Origin: Theropithecus gelada
Lineage: Eukaryota > Chordata > Mammalia > Primates > Cercopithecidae
Length of the DNA: 64,000 nt
Assembly: GCF_003255815.1 (NCBI RefSeq)
Contig: NC_037674.1
Span: 5,123,622-5,187,621 of the forward strand
Reading direction: 5' to 3'
Of this stretch, positions 1-11,700 are shown in pieces (position 1 is the stretch's first letter; each line of letters starts with the position of its first letter). The notes under the pieces are model-generated. The model worked only from the letters and a program-made list of their open reading frames with translations, was not told the DNA's origin and searched no databases. The position numbers were made by a program, and so were the translations under genes.

Positions 1-292
1 TTATCCAATACAGGAAGCTGCTCTAGGGATTCTTCTTTACTGCCAGTTACGTGCACACAATACAGTGAATACTGTTACTGTTCCGCAGTGCTGGAGACAC
101 TGAGTTCAGAATTTGTCCTGTTTTGTGATATAAATGCAGATATGCTAGTTGATTCCATTTTGAGTTATGAACCAGTAAACGGTTCTTGTTTTTATTAGAA
201 AAGGAAAATATTTCAGTGTAGAATTTTGTAGGCAGAAATTTAGTTAATAATATTCTTGAAACTTCTACCTCTACATAAGATGCAATATGTTT

Positions 293-593
293 TTCTTTTT
301 TATTTTCATTTATTTGAGACAATATCACTCTGTTGTCCAGGCTGGAGTGCAGTGGCGCCATCTCAGCTCACTGCAACCTCCACCTCCCAGGTTCAAGTGA
401 TTCTCCTGCCTCAGTCTCCAGAGTAGCTGGGATTACAGGCACCTGCCAACATGCCTACCTAATTTTTGTATTTTTAGTAGAGATGGCGTTTCACCATGTT
501 GGCCAGGTTGGTCTCGAACTCCTGACCTTGTGATCCTCCCGTCTCAGTCTCTCAAAGTGCTGGGATTACAGGCATGAGCCACCGCACCCGGCT
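293..593 (-). repeat. Alu SINE
   Basis: The text reads as an inverted Alu: a T-rich start, then the usual antisense landmarks (GAGACA, CCCAGGCTGGAGTGCAGTGG, GTAGCTGGGATTACAGGC), ending in CCACCGCACCCGGC. It is close to full length and looks like an AluS-age copy. Confidence 0.95.
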
Positions 594-811
594 GACTATT
601 GGTGAAATTTTAATGGGGGCTTGAGAATTAGATGCAAGAATATGTTAATAATAATTTTCTGGTTTTGTTTGTTGTATTGTGCATGTATTGCATGTGTGTG
701 TGGGGGGGGCACACATATTACTGTAATAGATCTGTAATATATAGAATTATATATCTGTATATACACATATAGACACACAATTGTGTTTGTAGAAAATATA
801 TATGAAAGCAG

Positions 812-1042
812 AGTTTTTCAACTTTGGCACTATCGCTTTTGACATTGGGCCATTTAATTCTTTGTTGTGGGCATTTCCTGTGAATTGTAGGATGTTTAGC
901 GACTTGCTTTGCCTTTAATAACTAAATGACGGTAGCACCCTCCTCACACCATTCCCCCGACTAACAACTAAAAATATCTTGAGATATTATCAGATGTTTC
1001 GTGGAGGGCAAAACTCCCCCTGGTTGAGAATCACTCTACTAA
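812..1042 (-). repeat. MER-type nonautonomous DNA transposon (hAT-Charlie-like)
   Basis: The segment starts at an imperfect 'gagtttttcaac' end and finishes with 'ggttgagaatcactct', which are the inverted ends typical of hAT-type MER elements. Internal text such as 'ggatgtttagc' and 'ttctttgttgtgggca' fits the same group. The exact subfamily cannot be named by eye. Confidence 0.6.
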
Positions 1043-1435
1043 AGTATTTGGAGATGACAGAGCATCGGGTTCGTTTCTATATGTTGTTAAAATATCTTTC
1101 AAAGTTGAATGTAAAATTAAGACATTTTCAGAAAAATTAAATGGGCTAATTTGTCACCAGCAAATCCATACTACAAAACATGCTAACGGTAGTTTTTTGG
1201 CCTGAAGGGAAATAACATCAAATCTAAACTCCAAATTAGAAGAAATTAAAAGCATAGAAATGATAAGTATGTGAGTAACAGGAAATACTTTGTCAATTTC
1301 ATTGAAGGGAAACTGAGTATTTAAGTTGAAAAAGATATCATTTTATTGTGGGGTTTATGATGTGCACAGAAAAATTTATACTAAAAAAATCACAAAAGAC
1401 AGGGGGAATAAAGGAAATGTTATGGTCATCAGTTT

Positions 1436-1462
1436 TTGTTGTTGTTGTTGTTGTTGTTGTTA
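1436..1462. repeat. (GTT)n simple repeat
   Basis: About eight GTT units in a row, directly beside an L1 3' region fragment. Confidence 0.95.
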
Positions 1463-1880
1463 ATAGACTTTCTTTTTAGGGCAGTTGTAAGTTCACAGCA
1501 AAATTGAAAGAAACCTACAAAGATTTCTCAGACATCATTGTGTCCACACATGCACAGCCTGACCCTTTGTGGTCATTCTCCTCTGCAGTGGCACATTAGT
1601 TACCGCCGATGAACCTGCATTGGTATATCCTTATCACCTAGGTCCATAGTTTACACTAGGGTTCACTCTTGCTGTCATATATTCTATGAGTTTGGGCAAA
1701 TGCATATACCAGTATAGTATCATGCAGAATACTTTTCTGCCCTAAAAGTCCTCGGTGCAAATGAATAGGATAGGTGGAGCACAGATCACGTTTTAGTAAA
1801 ATGTTGCCGTGTTTTGATTTGACAAAGTAGCCATCACTATCCATCACTGGAGAGAATGTAAACATAGAAAAAGGATTTTT
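1463..1880. repeat. L1 3'-region fragment (old L1M-type)
   Basis: Phrases such as 'gtaagttcacagcaaaattgaaag', 'cacacatgcacagcctga' and 'catagtttacactagggttc' match the well-known 3' untranslated region of mammalian-wide L1 elements. It is diverged and has no coding value. Orientation was not fixed by eye. Confidence 0.7.
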
Positions 1881-2149
1881 CACAAGTTGTATATGAAGTT
1901 GTTTTTTACATTATATATGAAGTTGTAAAAAATGACCTGTAAGTAAAATTTAGATTAGTTAAGCATAAGTTGATGATTATTGTAATACAATTAACTCAAT
2001 ACAAAAGCAATGCAACTAACTCATCTGTGCAATTTAAAATGAATACTTAAAATGCAATTAAGCAAAAATAAGAGAAGAGAAACAATTAAGAAACAGATTG
2101 TACAGTTTTTAAAACTGGCAACACCTTTCATTTAACATATTTATGAACT

Positions 2150-4000
2150 AAATTATCCAAGTAAAGATAGAGATTGTCATATTAGACATCTAATGTTGTC
2201 TACCAGAAACATACATTAAACATAAAGACACAGATAGGTGAAAAGTAAACCTATAGGAAAAGATAAACCATATACACAGCAAGTATTAGGAAGCTTGTGT
2301 GGCTGTATTAGCAAAATGCAATGTAGACTGGAAAAGAGGGTGCATTATAAGAGAAAATGGGGGCATTTCATAATTATGAAATAACCAATTCATCAGAGGA
2401 CAATAATATTCCAAAAGGGACACCCACTTAATAATAAAGCCTCATAATTCATGAAGGAAAGTAAGCAGAGCTGAAGGGAGAAATGGATAAATGACAATAA
2501 TAATTAAAGATTTTAATATCCCTCTGTTCATCACTGATAGAACAGTAAGACAAACCAATCATATGGCTCTAGAATATTTCAACTTCATTATAAATCACCT
2601 TGATCTTATTGACATTTATAAAAACTACACTTAAAATGCTGAATATACATTGTTTTCTTGTGTATTGAAAGCATCACCAACATAGGCCAAATGCTGAATC
2701 AAAGAGTAAGTTTAAATGAATTTATGTTTTAGATTTTATAGAATATATTCTCTGATCACAATAAAATTTAATTTGAAATCAATGACATGAGATATACAGG
2801 AAATCCCCAAATAGTTGTAAATAACATGAAAAACTATTTAACTGATAGTTCACAAAAGAAATCAAAAGATAATTTAGAAAAAATATAGTCAAGGAAAACA
2901 GTATATTGAATAAACATCTGCACCTAGATGTTTATTTCAGCACTATTCACAATAGCCAAGATATGGAATCAACCTAAGGGTCCAACAACAGATGAATGGT
3001 TAAAGAAAATGTGGTATATCAGGCGGGCACGGTGGCTCACGCCTGCAATCCCAGCACTCTGGAAGGCCAAGGTGGGCAGATTACTGGAGGTCAGGAGTTC
3101 AAGACTAGCCTGGCCAACATGGCGAAACTCCATTTCTACTAAAAATATAAACATTAGCTGGGCATGGTGGCATGTCCCCAGCTACTTGGGAGTCTGAGGT
3201 GGAAGAATCACTTGAATCCGGGAGGCAGACGTTACAGTGAACCAAGATCATGCCATTGCACTCCAGACCAAGACTCCATCTCAAAGAAAGAAAGGAAGAA
3301 AAGAAAAGAAAAGAAAAGTTATACATACATACATACATACACAATGAAGTACTATTCGGCCATAAAAGAGAAGGAAATCTTGTCCTTCACAGCAACATGC
3401 ATGGAAATGGAGGATATAATGTAAGTGAAATGAGTCAAGAAAAGAAAACATTACAGCTTCTCACTCATATATGGAAGCTAAAATATTTTGATCTTATAGA
3501 AGTTAAAAGTAAAACAGAGGATGCTAGAGGCTGGGAAGTGTAAGAGGAAGGAAGGGATAGGAAGAGATTTGTTAAAAGATTCAAAATTAAAGCTAGATAG
3601 GAATAATAAGTTCTAATGCTCTATACCACTATGGTATGACAATAGTAACAATAATATATACTTTCGAATAGTTAGCAAAGGATATTGAATGTTCCCAAAA
3701 CAAAGAAATGATGTTTGCAATGATGGATATGCTAATTACTGTCATCTCATCAGGGTAATTAAATATATACACTGTGTGTATTGAAACATCACTATGTACA
3801 CATAAATATGCACAATTATGATGTGTCAATTAAAAATAAAATTATAACACACCTACATATTTGTGGTGCAGAGTTAAATTGGGAGAGTAATTTATTACTT
3901 TAACTTCTTGTATTGGAAAAATACGTAGGTTTAAAAGTCAATTAAAAAAACAAATTGAAGCATAATTTGAAAAAAATAAAATAATAGAGGTAATGAAAGA
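2150..4000 (+). repeat. Old L1 fragments (ORF2 and 3' end), interrupted by an Alu
   Basis: Positions 2150-2850 read like diverged L1 ORF2 DNA ('agaaacatacattaaacataaagacacag', 'atattctctgatcacaataaaattt'). Positions 2925-3560 read like the L1 3' end ('cagcactattcacaatagccaag', 'gaagtactattcggccataaaag'). The jump between the two shows an internal deletion. An Alu sits inside the second part at about 3021-3320. All frames are broken. The rightmost boundary is vague. Confidence 0.75.
3021..3320 (+). repeat. Alu SINE inserted in L1
   Basis: A sense Alu begins at 'aggcgggcacggtggctcacgcc' and ends in an A/G-rich tail followed by a short (CATA)n run. The L1 3' end continues on both sides, so the Alu is the younger insertion. 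Confidence 0.93.
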
Positions 4001-4254
4001 AATAAATAAAATTGGAAGTAAATAGTAAATTCACAAAGTGAAACAAATGTTACTTGGAAAAGATCAATAAAGTTGTTACATACTAGTAAGACTAAGAAAA
4101 AAGGACTGATGAAAGAAGAAATATCATTACAGAGCCTCTGTATTTAAATCATCATTATTATGAACAATTCCATACTCACGAATTTGGCAGTTTAAAGTTC
4201 TTAAAAGAGACAAATTAGCAAAGCCTATTTAAGAATAAATTGATAATGTGATTT

Positions 4255-4480
4255 TTTCTGTATCTATGTGTATCCTTATATTCTAGGTTTTCTTATTTAT
4301 TGGCCTATGGTTGCTCATAGTAGCCTTTAATGATCCTTAGAATTTCAACAAAGAAATTAAGAAGAAATTGAAAAATGTATTGAAGCCAATGAAAATGGCA
4401 ACGCAGCATACCAAAACCTATGGGATACAGCAAAAAGCAGTAGTAAGAGAGAAATTTATACTTACAATTTCCAAGATCAA
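4255..4480. repeat. L1 fragments in mixed orientation
   Basis: Positions 4365-4475 ('accaaaacctatgggatacagcaaaaagcag') are sense L1 ORF2. Positions 4300-4345 ('tgctcatagtagcctttaatgatcc') read as antisense L1. The two touching fragments suggest an inversion or two separate insertions. Confidence 0.6.
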
Positions 4481-6050
4481 AAAAAGTGAAAAACCGCAAA
4501 CAACCTGATGATACATCTTTTTTTAAGTTCACTATAAATTTTAATCTATGATATAAATATTACCTAAAGATATAATTGAACATCATGTATCAGAAAATAA
4601 AACATAACAATGCAATGCAATTTTGTAAATACCTCCATGGCACAAGGATTATTTTCCTCAGATTCAACCTTGTAATTGTGTTTTATTTGCTTTCTGAAAA
4701 TCACACTTTATAAAGAACACAAGTAGAGCTTGTTAAAATGATTGTCACATATGTACTGTTTACTATTTCAGAAAACACCACATTCATTCATTCCTATAAA
4801 TTTTATTCACTAATTATGAAGAATAAAATATAATATTCCATGCTTGTCATGAAACAGCGGTTTCTTCTTCCAGTCTAATCAGGGAACTAATAAATACTTA
4901 GTTCATGGCAAAACTTCCATTTGATTTCCATTGACTTAATTACTTTTTAGGGTCTAGCCTCATCAATGGAGAAAAAGCACTTTTTTCTTCAGGCAACAGC
5001 ACATTAACAGCACTGAATAAAAAATATGGCAAATTCAATGGTTGTCAGCATTGCTTTAGTAATTTCGAGACTATAAATAAAACGATAACCATAAATAAAA
5101 AAGTTTACTAATATCTTCTTTTCAGGAGAGTGCTACATTCTGAAGGTTTCTTGTTATTCTATTGAATAGCAAGGACTTCCAAACTGAAATGTCTTAAGGC
5201 TGAAAATTAGTTATGTTCCTCAGATTTTAGCCTTATTAATGAAATTCCAAAAGTATAGATTCAATTTGTCTTGAAATTATAAATTTCTAACAGATATTTT
5301 TCAAAATACATGCCTTTAAACAACTTAAATGAGAAAATCATTCATTCTTAATAATACCTGACAGTTCGTCCCTTGCTTCCCAGAAGTCAAACGTGAATTC
5401 AAAAATTAGGTCTTCCTGTTCACAAAATAGGTTTTCCTGTTCAAAAAATAAAGTTTCTGCCCTTTTAAAAACTTGTTAGGATTTCATGTGCCAAAATGTT
5501 GAAAACTGCACATATTCAAACATAGTTCCCATAGGAACACATACTCCTCACCTCTCACACCTTTGAAGACACAGGCAACAGGCAATATAAATGTTCCCTT
5601 CTTTCCAGCTGATGTTAAATGGTTCAGTTTGCTTCATGGGATTATTGGAATACAGGGTTAAATTTTCATTTTCCATTACTCTATCTAGTAAAATTGAACT
5701 TAAATTAGGTAGAATACTACCAGAAGAATTACACGGTGATTAGTAAACTGGCCTAAAATAATCAGGCTTTTTATTTATAATTCCCTTTTTAAAGTTGTCA
5801 TTTGACAATTGCTTCAATCTTCAGGCAAAAGAAAATGAGGTGCCATGCTATATTAATTAAAATATTCCACAATAAAAGAAAATGCAAACCCTGAAAATAA
5901 CTTCGGTGCTACAGACATTTAAAAAGTTACAATTGTTAAAACTCTGAATAAAAAGATCTTGAGAACAGGTACATTTCAAAACAATATTTTACACACTGGA
6001 AAAAAGTATTTTTCAAATAACATGATATATGGTTTACATACTTCAGTCTC
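4480..6050. other. AT-rich stretch, nothing recognised
   Basis: No long frame, known exon or clear repeat family was seen. It ends at a short (TTG)n run at about 6054-6070 just beyond the retrocopy below. Confidence 0.5.
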
Positions 6051-6104
6051 TTAGTTGTTGTTGTTGTTGTTTTTTCTGCAACACTGTTTTGCATTAAAGT
6101 CTCT

Positions 6105-7800
6105 CATGTGGTTTACTAGATGGGTTTCTGACTCACTGTCCCAATCTTGGATCTCAGCCACACTGGGTTTAGCTGACAGATGTCATGACCATCAAGACTG
6201 ATAATTCCAGAAGCAGGGTCCTACAACCTCAGCAGGAGCGAAAGCACTCTTGATTTGCCAGAACCACCTGGGCCAACCAGTGCCCTGACAGATCCTGACG
6301 GAATGGAAAGGCTGAAATCCTGAAATACGGGCACCTCTGGGCGAGCCGGATAGGCAAAATGCACGTTCTTAAACTCCAAAGCACCCTGGAAGCTTTTCTC
6401 ATTGAAGGTGACCCCCTCGTTAAAAGGCAGCTTGGGTTCTCTCTCCAGGAGCTCCCAGAGGCGGCCCCCGGCACCCAGTCCTTTCAATCAGCTCTGAGTA
6501 GAAAGAGCTCAGACTTCAATGCTTATTCCACCCCAGAAAGCATATATTAACCCAGAAAGCATACATTAGAAAGCAAGAGGGTTCACCCACGGTCACGTGG
6601 GCACTGCCCATCAGCAGCCCTCCTTTGTACAGGCCAGAAAGCACAATCAGGTTTCCGCAGAGCCTAGCTGCTCCAAAGAAGCCAGCCAGAGTAATGCCTC
6701 TTTCCTTGCTAACTGCATCACATGGTCCACTTTGCTGGCATATATCTCTATTTCAGTCATTTCTTTCCCAAAACCTCAAACAGTTCTTACACTGCCAATA
6801 CATTCCTCAGCTAGCTGAGTGGCTTGTGCCAGGGAATCCTGGGTGACTTTGGTCAGTTTCCGTAGATATCGTCCATAAATTACAGCAATGATTGACACTG
6901 GAGGCACCGCTCCAAACAAAGGTGGGCAGATTAGGTGAGACAAAAACCATCATACTGATGCCTACAGAAGCCTGGGCCCCGGCCCTGAGCCCATCTGAGA
7001 GGTTTTCAGTCACTGAGCGCCCCAGGAGCGCAGTGTCTGATGAGAGGCGGTTAATCAATTCTCCTGTGCGAGTCTTGTCAAAGAAAGCAACCCTGCCTCC
7101 GAAGGGAGGAGAAGAATGAAGTTCTCAGCCTGGAGTTTGCAAGAGGTAGACATGAATGGCATTGGCGGCAGCACCACACAGAAACACGCCACTGAGCCCA
7201 AGGCAGAGGCGGGTCAGGTTGTCGCGGCAGTCCACAGTGGGGCTGGTAGAGACGACATCGACGACCTGACCCGGGAAGAAGGGGGAAGACATGGAGCTAA
7301 CACGACATCGTGAGAAATCCAACCGCAGCTGCCAGCCTCGGGCGCTCAGCTTACACCAGCCCCAGGAGCTTCGTGGCCCCAGAGAGTCAGACCGCCGCGG
7401 ATCGCAGCCGCGTCTCGTCCCCGGGAGGCGCCTCCGGCCGGTGCCGCAAGGCCTCTTTTCCCGCCCAGGCAGTGGCGGTGGGACCTGGGAACCCCGCGCG
7501 GGGGCGCCAAGGAGCGCCCGGCCCGGCTCAAGAGCCCGGCACCTGCAGCTGCTCGCCCGAGCCGACAGCCCCAGGAGCCGCGCCAGCCCCGCGCCGCCCC
7601 GCGAGCCGCCCTACCCCGCCCCAACAGCAGCTGCGGCGCGCGGCTCCAACCCCCGGAGCAGCGCCGTCCCCGCGCCCTATAGCGGCGCCGGCCTCAGGCC
7701 AGTGAACTGCCGTAGGGACCCGGGGCGCGGCTGGCCCGGCCCACGCGCAGGATACCGGCAGGAGCCGCCTGGGCTCGGCGGGACCGTGGGGCCGGTACAT
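6105..7800 (-). pseudogene. ABCB10P: ABCB10 retrocopy (processed pseudogene), 3'-truncated
   Basis: The parent ABCB10 is a mitochondrial inner-membrane ABC half-transporter linked to haem production. Read on the minus strand from about 7795, the copy gives a GC-rich leader ('PAEPRRLLPVSCAWA'), then transmembrane-domain text ('DNLTRLCLGLSGVFLCGAAA', about 7150-7260; 'INRLSSDTALLGRSVTENLS', about 6990-7058), then the nucleotide-binding domain ('ALEFKNVHFAYPARPEVPVF', about 6300-6390) and the Walker A region GPGGSGKS at about 6262. Sequence matching successive parent exons is continuous, so this is a retrocopy. Frames shift several times, there are internal stops, and the Walker A threonine or serine after GKS is R. 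Similarity stops near 6105, just after the 'SKIGTVSQ' segment, so the Walker B part, the end of the gene and any poly(A) tail are missing. Several ABCB10 pseudogenes are known on chromosome 15; which one this is cannot be decided here. Confidence 0.93.
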
Positions 7801-7967
7801 CTTAAAGAACTAGAAAAGCAAGAATAAACCAGACCCAAAATAAGTATACAAGAAAGGAAAGAGTAAAGGTAAGAGCAGAAATTAATGAAATTGAAATGAA
7901 AAAAAAAAATCAACAAAATGTAAACTTCGTTTTTTAAAAAAGATAAACCAAACCACTAACCTTTAGC

Positions 7968-8012
7968 CACCCCCACACACACCCCCACACCCACACACAC
8001 AGAAAAAGAAAA
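7968..8012. repeat. CA/C-rich simple repeat
   Basis: An irregular run of ACACAC and CCCCAC units close to the 5' end of the ABCB10 retrocopy. Confidence 0.85.
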
Positions 8013-8245
8013 AAAAACTAAATAAAATCAGAAATGTAAAAGGGGACATTATCATTGATTCTGTAGAAATGCTAAGGGTCATTAGAGGCTAGTAGGAGCA
8101 ACTACAGGCCAATACATTAGAAAATCTAGAATAAATGGATACTTTCCTAGACACATCCAATCTAGCAAGAATGAACCATGAAGAGTTCCAAAACCTGAAA
8201 AGACCAATAAGTAATGAGATGGAAACAAAACATCTCCTAGGAAAG

Positions 8246-8550
8246 GCCGGGCGCGGTGGCGCCCGCCTGTAATCCCAGCACTTTGGGAGGCGGAGGCCCG
8301 TGGATCACGAGTCAGGAGATCGCGAACATCCTGGCTAACAAGGTGAAACCCCGTCTCTACTAAAATACAAAAAAAATTAGCCGGGCGCGGTGGCGGGCGC
8401 CTGTAGTCCCAGCTACTCGGGAGGCTGAGGCAGGAGAATGGCGCGAACCCGGGAGGCGGAGTTTGCAGTGAGCCGAGATGGTGCCACTGCACTCCAGCCT
8501 GGGGGACAGAGTGAAGACTCCGCCTCAAAAAAAAAAAAAAAAAAAAAAAA
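8246..8550 (+). repeat. Alu SINE (young-looking)
   Basis: A sense Alu starts at 'ggccgggcgcggtggcgcccgcctg' and ends in a long pure A-run. It keeps many CpG sites, which fits an AluY or young AluS copy. Confidence 0.95.
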
Positions 8551-8762
8551 TTAGCTCGGCATGGTGGCGGCGCTTGTAGTCCCAGCTACACGGGAGTCTG
8601 AGGCAAGAGAATGGCGTGAACCCGGGAGGCAGAGCTTGCAGTGAGCCGAGATCGCGCCACTGCACTTCAGCCTGGGCGACAGAGTGAGACCCCGTCTCAA
8701 AAAACAAAAAACAAAAAAAATTATATATATATATACATACATATATATATATATATATAGGC
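8551..8762 (+). repeat. Alu right-half fragment followed by (TA)n
   Basis: The second half of another Alu ('attagctcggcatggtggcgg' to 'gagaccccgtctcaaaa') directly follows the poly(A) of the previous one, and a (TA)n/(CATA)n run follows at about 8720-8758. This looks like an Alu inserted into the middle A-run of an older Alu. Confidence 0.85.
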
Positions 8763-11700
8763 TATACAAAATCTGTGTGATTCTAAATTAAAAAGAACAA
8801 AGAAATAAGAAAGGTGTTCTTCAAAATCCTATCAAGTGATGAAGTGTTAAATGTTAGGTTAAGAGATCCCTTCATTGGTATTATTTTCCCTTAATGTTTT
8901 ACTATAACATCTGTTGACATATTTAAAAGTTTATATTGTACAACTAATGATTTAAATCTGTCTACCATGTACATTGACAGAGCATAATTTGTTTAATCAT
9001 CCATCTACTACTGTTGGACCTTGAAGTGATCCTCCCTTTTTTATTATCCTGAGAGATACATCATAGTTATTTCAAAAGATTTTTACTCTATTTTAATTTA
9101 TTATGTTCCTGTGTTAAGCCAAGGTTTTCGAGAAATTAAATTATACCAGCTTTACTCTAGTAACTAAATGGATTAATTCATTCAGTGAAGAGAGTTCTCT
9201 TATACAGACTGAATAATTGAAGAATTTATAGAAAGAACACTGTCTTTGCATTCAGACTGGACTTTAAGCTCAACCTTTCCCTGGCACTATAACATTAGGA
9301 ATTATGACATAATATTCAAATATTGTGCCCTAATCTGCAAAATAAGAGATAAAATAATCTATCTTTGACTTGTAGGAAGCATTAAATAACACAACTTACA
9401 TAATTATCTAATAAGAATTCTAGAACGTAACAAACAAGCCATCATAGTCTTTTTCTATCCTACCAAAGGTAAGAAAAATGACATCGTAGGGCCTAGTCGT
9501 CATACACAACACACTTGAAACTCCAGGTTTACTATTCTGGTATTACAGCAATTAATTCTCTGAAACTAAATTGCTTTCCTGTTTTCTGAATTCTCTCCAA
9601 ACTTCTCTTAGTTTCAATGTTAGAAAAATATGATTTCCTCCCCTTGGAATAGAATCACTGAAGACAATTTTATACCATACCCATTAAATGTTGTTTTTTA
9701 ATTGCACATAACTCCCTGACAAAATCTGAATCCCTGAATCATAGATTTCACACCATAACCTTCCCTTAAGGCTCATTAGCATATGCATCAAAAAACGAAT
9801 GAACTATTTCCTAATGTCCACTTCTAAACTGATTAATATTTCAAAAAGTCAATTTTCATTTTACCTTTTATGTCACATATTCATGAGAATTTTTCACATA
9901 TATATTTAAAATTTTGTAGAGTATATTCAGTATATGTTTCAAAATGTCTTTGGGCCATATGTATTTTGTGCTAAAGTTTCTCTTTATAAAAAAAAAAAAA
10001 GCAGGAGATGAGAGTTTTTATGTGTGGGAAATGAATTCAATTATTATTTTCTAAGGGAGATTAGAGAGGAAAATACATTTTCCAGTTAATTCTGTGACCA
10101 ACAAAAGTAAGCAATATAGCTGAGAAATTCATCTGAGCTGACAGTTGATTATATATATAATTTTTCTCTAACAGACCCACAACCAATGAGCCAGTTATAG
10201 TTTCACCAAGTCAAATGTCAGCCAGAGGACTTACAGTTTTGACACTTGGCAAGGCAAAGCAAAGAAAATGTGAAGGATCCTCATTTACTTGCTAGCCTGA
10301 AAACTTAGTGTCAAAAAAGCACTATTCATCATTGGCTGTCAAATACAGGATAGTTCTCTGTCACTGGAAACTTCTGCAGGAAGGATAATTACTACGATTA
10401 AATGGCAGTGGATTTAAAATATTTCAGTAGTGGTTAAAATAACTGTTGAATACTGATGGTATAATATCAAATCAAAGGTGCAAAACTGTCCACTAATTAT
10501 CCGGAGTATAAAATATCTGATCACAGCCACAGAAATTGATGAGGCCTTAATCATGCTTTTTGGAAATACAGTAAAGAAGATAATCATTTTTCTACCTTAA
10601 AAAAATAAATTTTCGACCATGTCCTTCAAGGAATACAGTTTGTATTGTTGAAAATTAGCTCTGGTTATGTAATTTCCTCTAGCTGTTGCTTTCAATTTAT
10701 TTATCTCTATTTTCTGATTATTCCTCTAACACAAAGATACTGAGGGCTTTCTCTGTGTTAGGCAGCAGCTGCAAAACTAAGCCCTGGAATACAGAGATGT
10801 GAAACAATGCTAAAACTGGCTCAGAAACAGTTCATTGCCTCATGAATTTTTAGCTTAGTCCTATTCCCATAAACGTTTCTATGTGAGTGGCGGGGATTGG
10901 GGGGTACCTCACTCTCCCCTAGGGACAGGCCATGTCCTAAGCAGTAGTTTGAAGGTATCACTTTGGAGAATTTAGGTCTGGAGACTGTAGAAATCAGCGA
11001 GGTTTCAAAGAATCATGATTACATTGCAAAGTCACACGGGCAGGAGTAGATAAGAAGTAATATGTTGTATTTCCTCTTTTGTAGTGTGAGTTAGTTGATC
11101 TCAATGTCCACTGTGTTTTCTCTATCTTTGAACTATGCATAACAGTGTAGATAGTAAAGAGCTATCAAGAGACCATGAGATTTCAAATAAACAGGTAAGG
11201 GCATACTCCAGGAAATTGTAAAAGAACTAATTAGAGTCCACCATGTGTTCAGTGTCAGTTCAAAGACACAGAGAGATAGGTGCTCAACAGATGGAATATG
11301 TTAGAACCCATAAAAATGACCAAGATGGGAGGGCACAAAATCAGCAGAGCTATAATCAATAACCAATGAATTGGTACTCTCTTCTGTCTTTCCCACTGTA
11401 TTTGGGCCTTTGTAGGTTACTCAATCATGTTTGAAGTGATAAAAAACCGTTATTCATTCTCAAGGCAAAAGAATTATATATGCTTTTGGGAAAAAGGAGG
11501 ATAAGGGAAGGTTTTTAAACTTTTATAATGGGCCATACTACGTGTAGTACACAAGTCTAAAATTCATTGTTTTTCCTAGAAACAGATCTTAAACTGGCTA
11601 GAAGTAATAGATAATGTGGTTCATCAGAGCTGTATACTCTTAAATTCAGATTTTCTGAATCCATCTCACATTATCCTAGTCCCACAAGATAACTGCAAAA

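Noticed and set aside
7291..7827. 178-codon plus-strand frame in GC-rich DNA
   Set aside because: It is the antisense shadow of the GC-rich first part of the ABCB10 retrocopy.
8082..8769. Frames with 'CSGAISAHC' and 'SWDYRRPP' type peptides, here and at many other sites
   Set aside because: These are translations of antisense Alu, found wherever an Alu lies.
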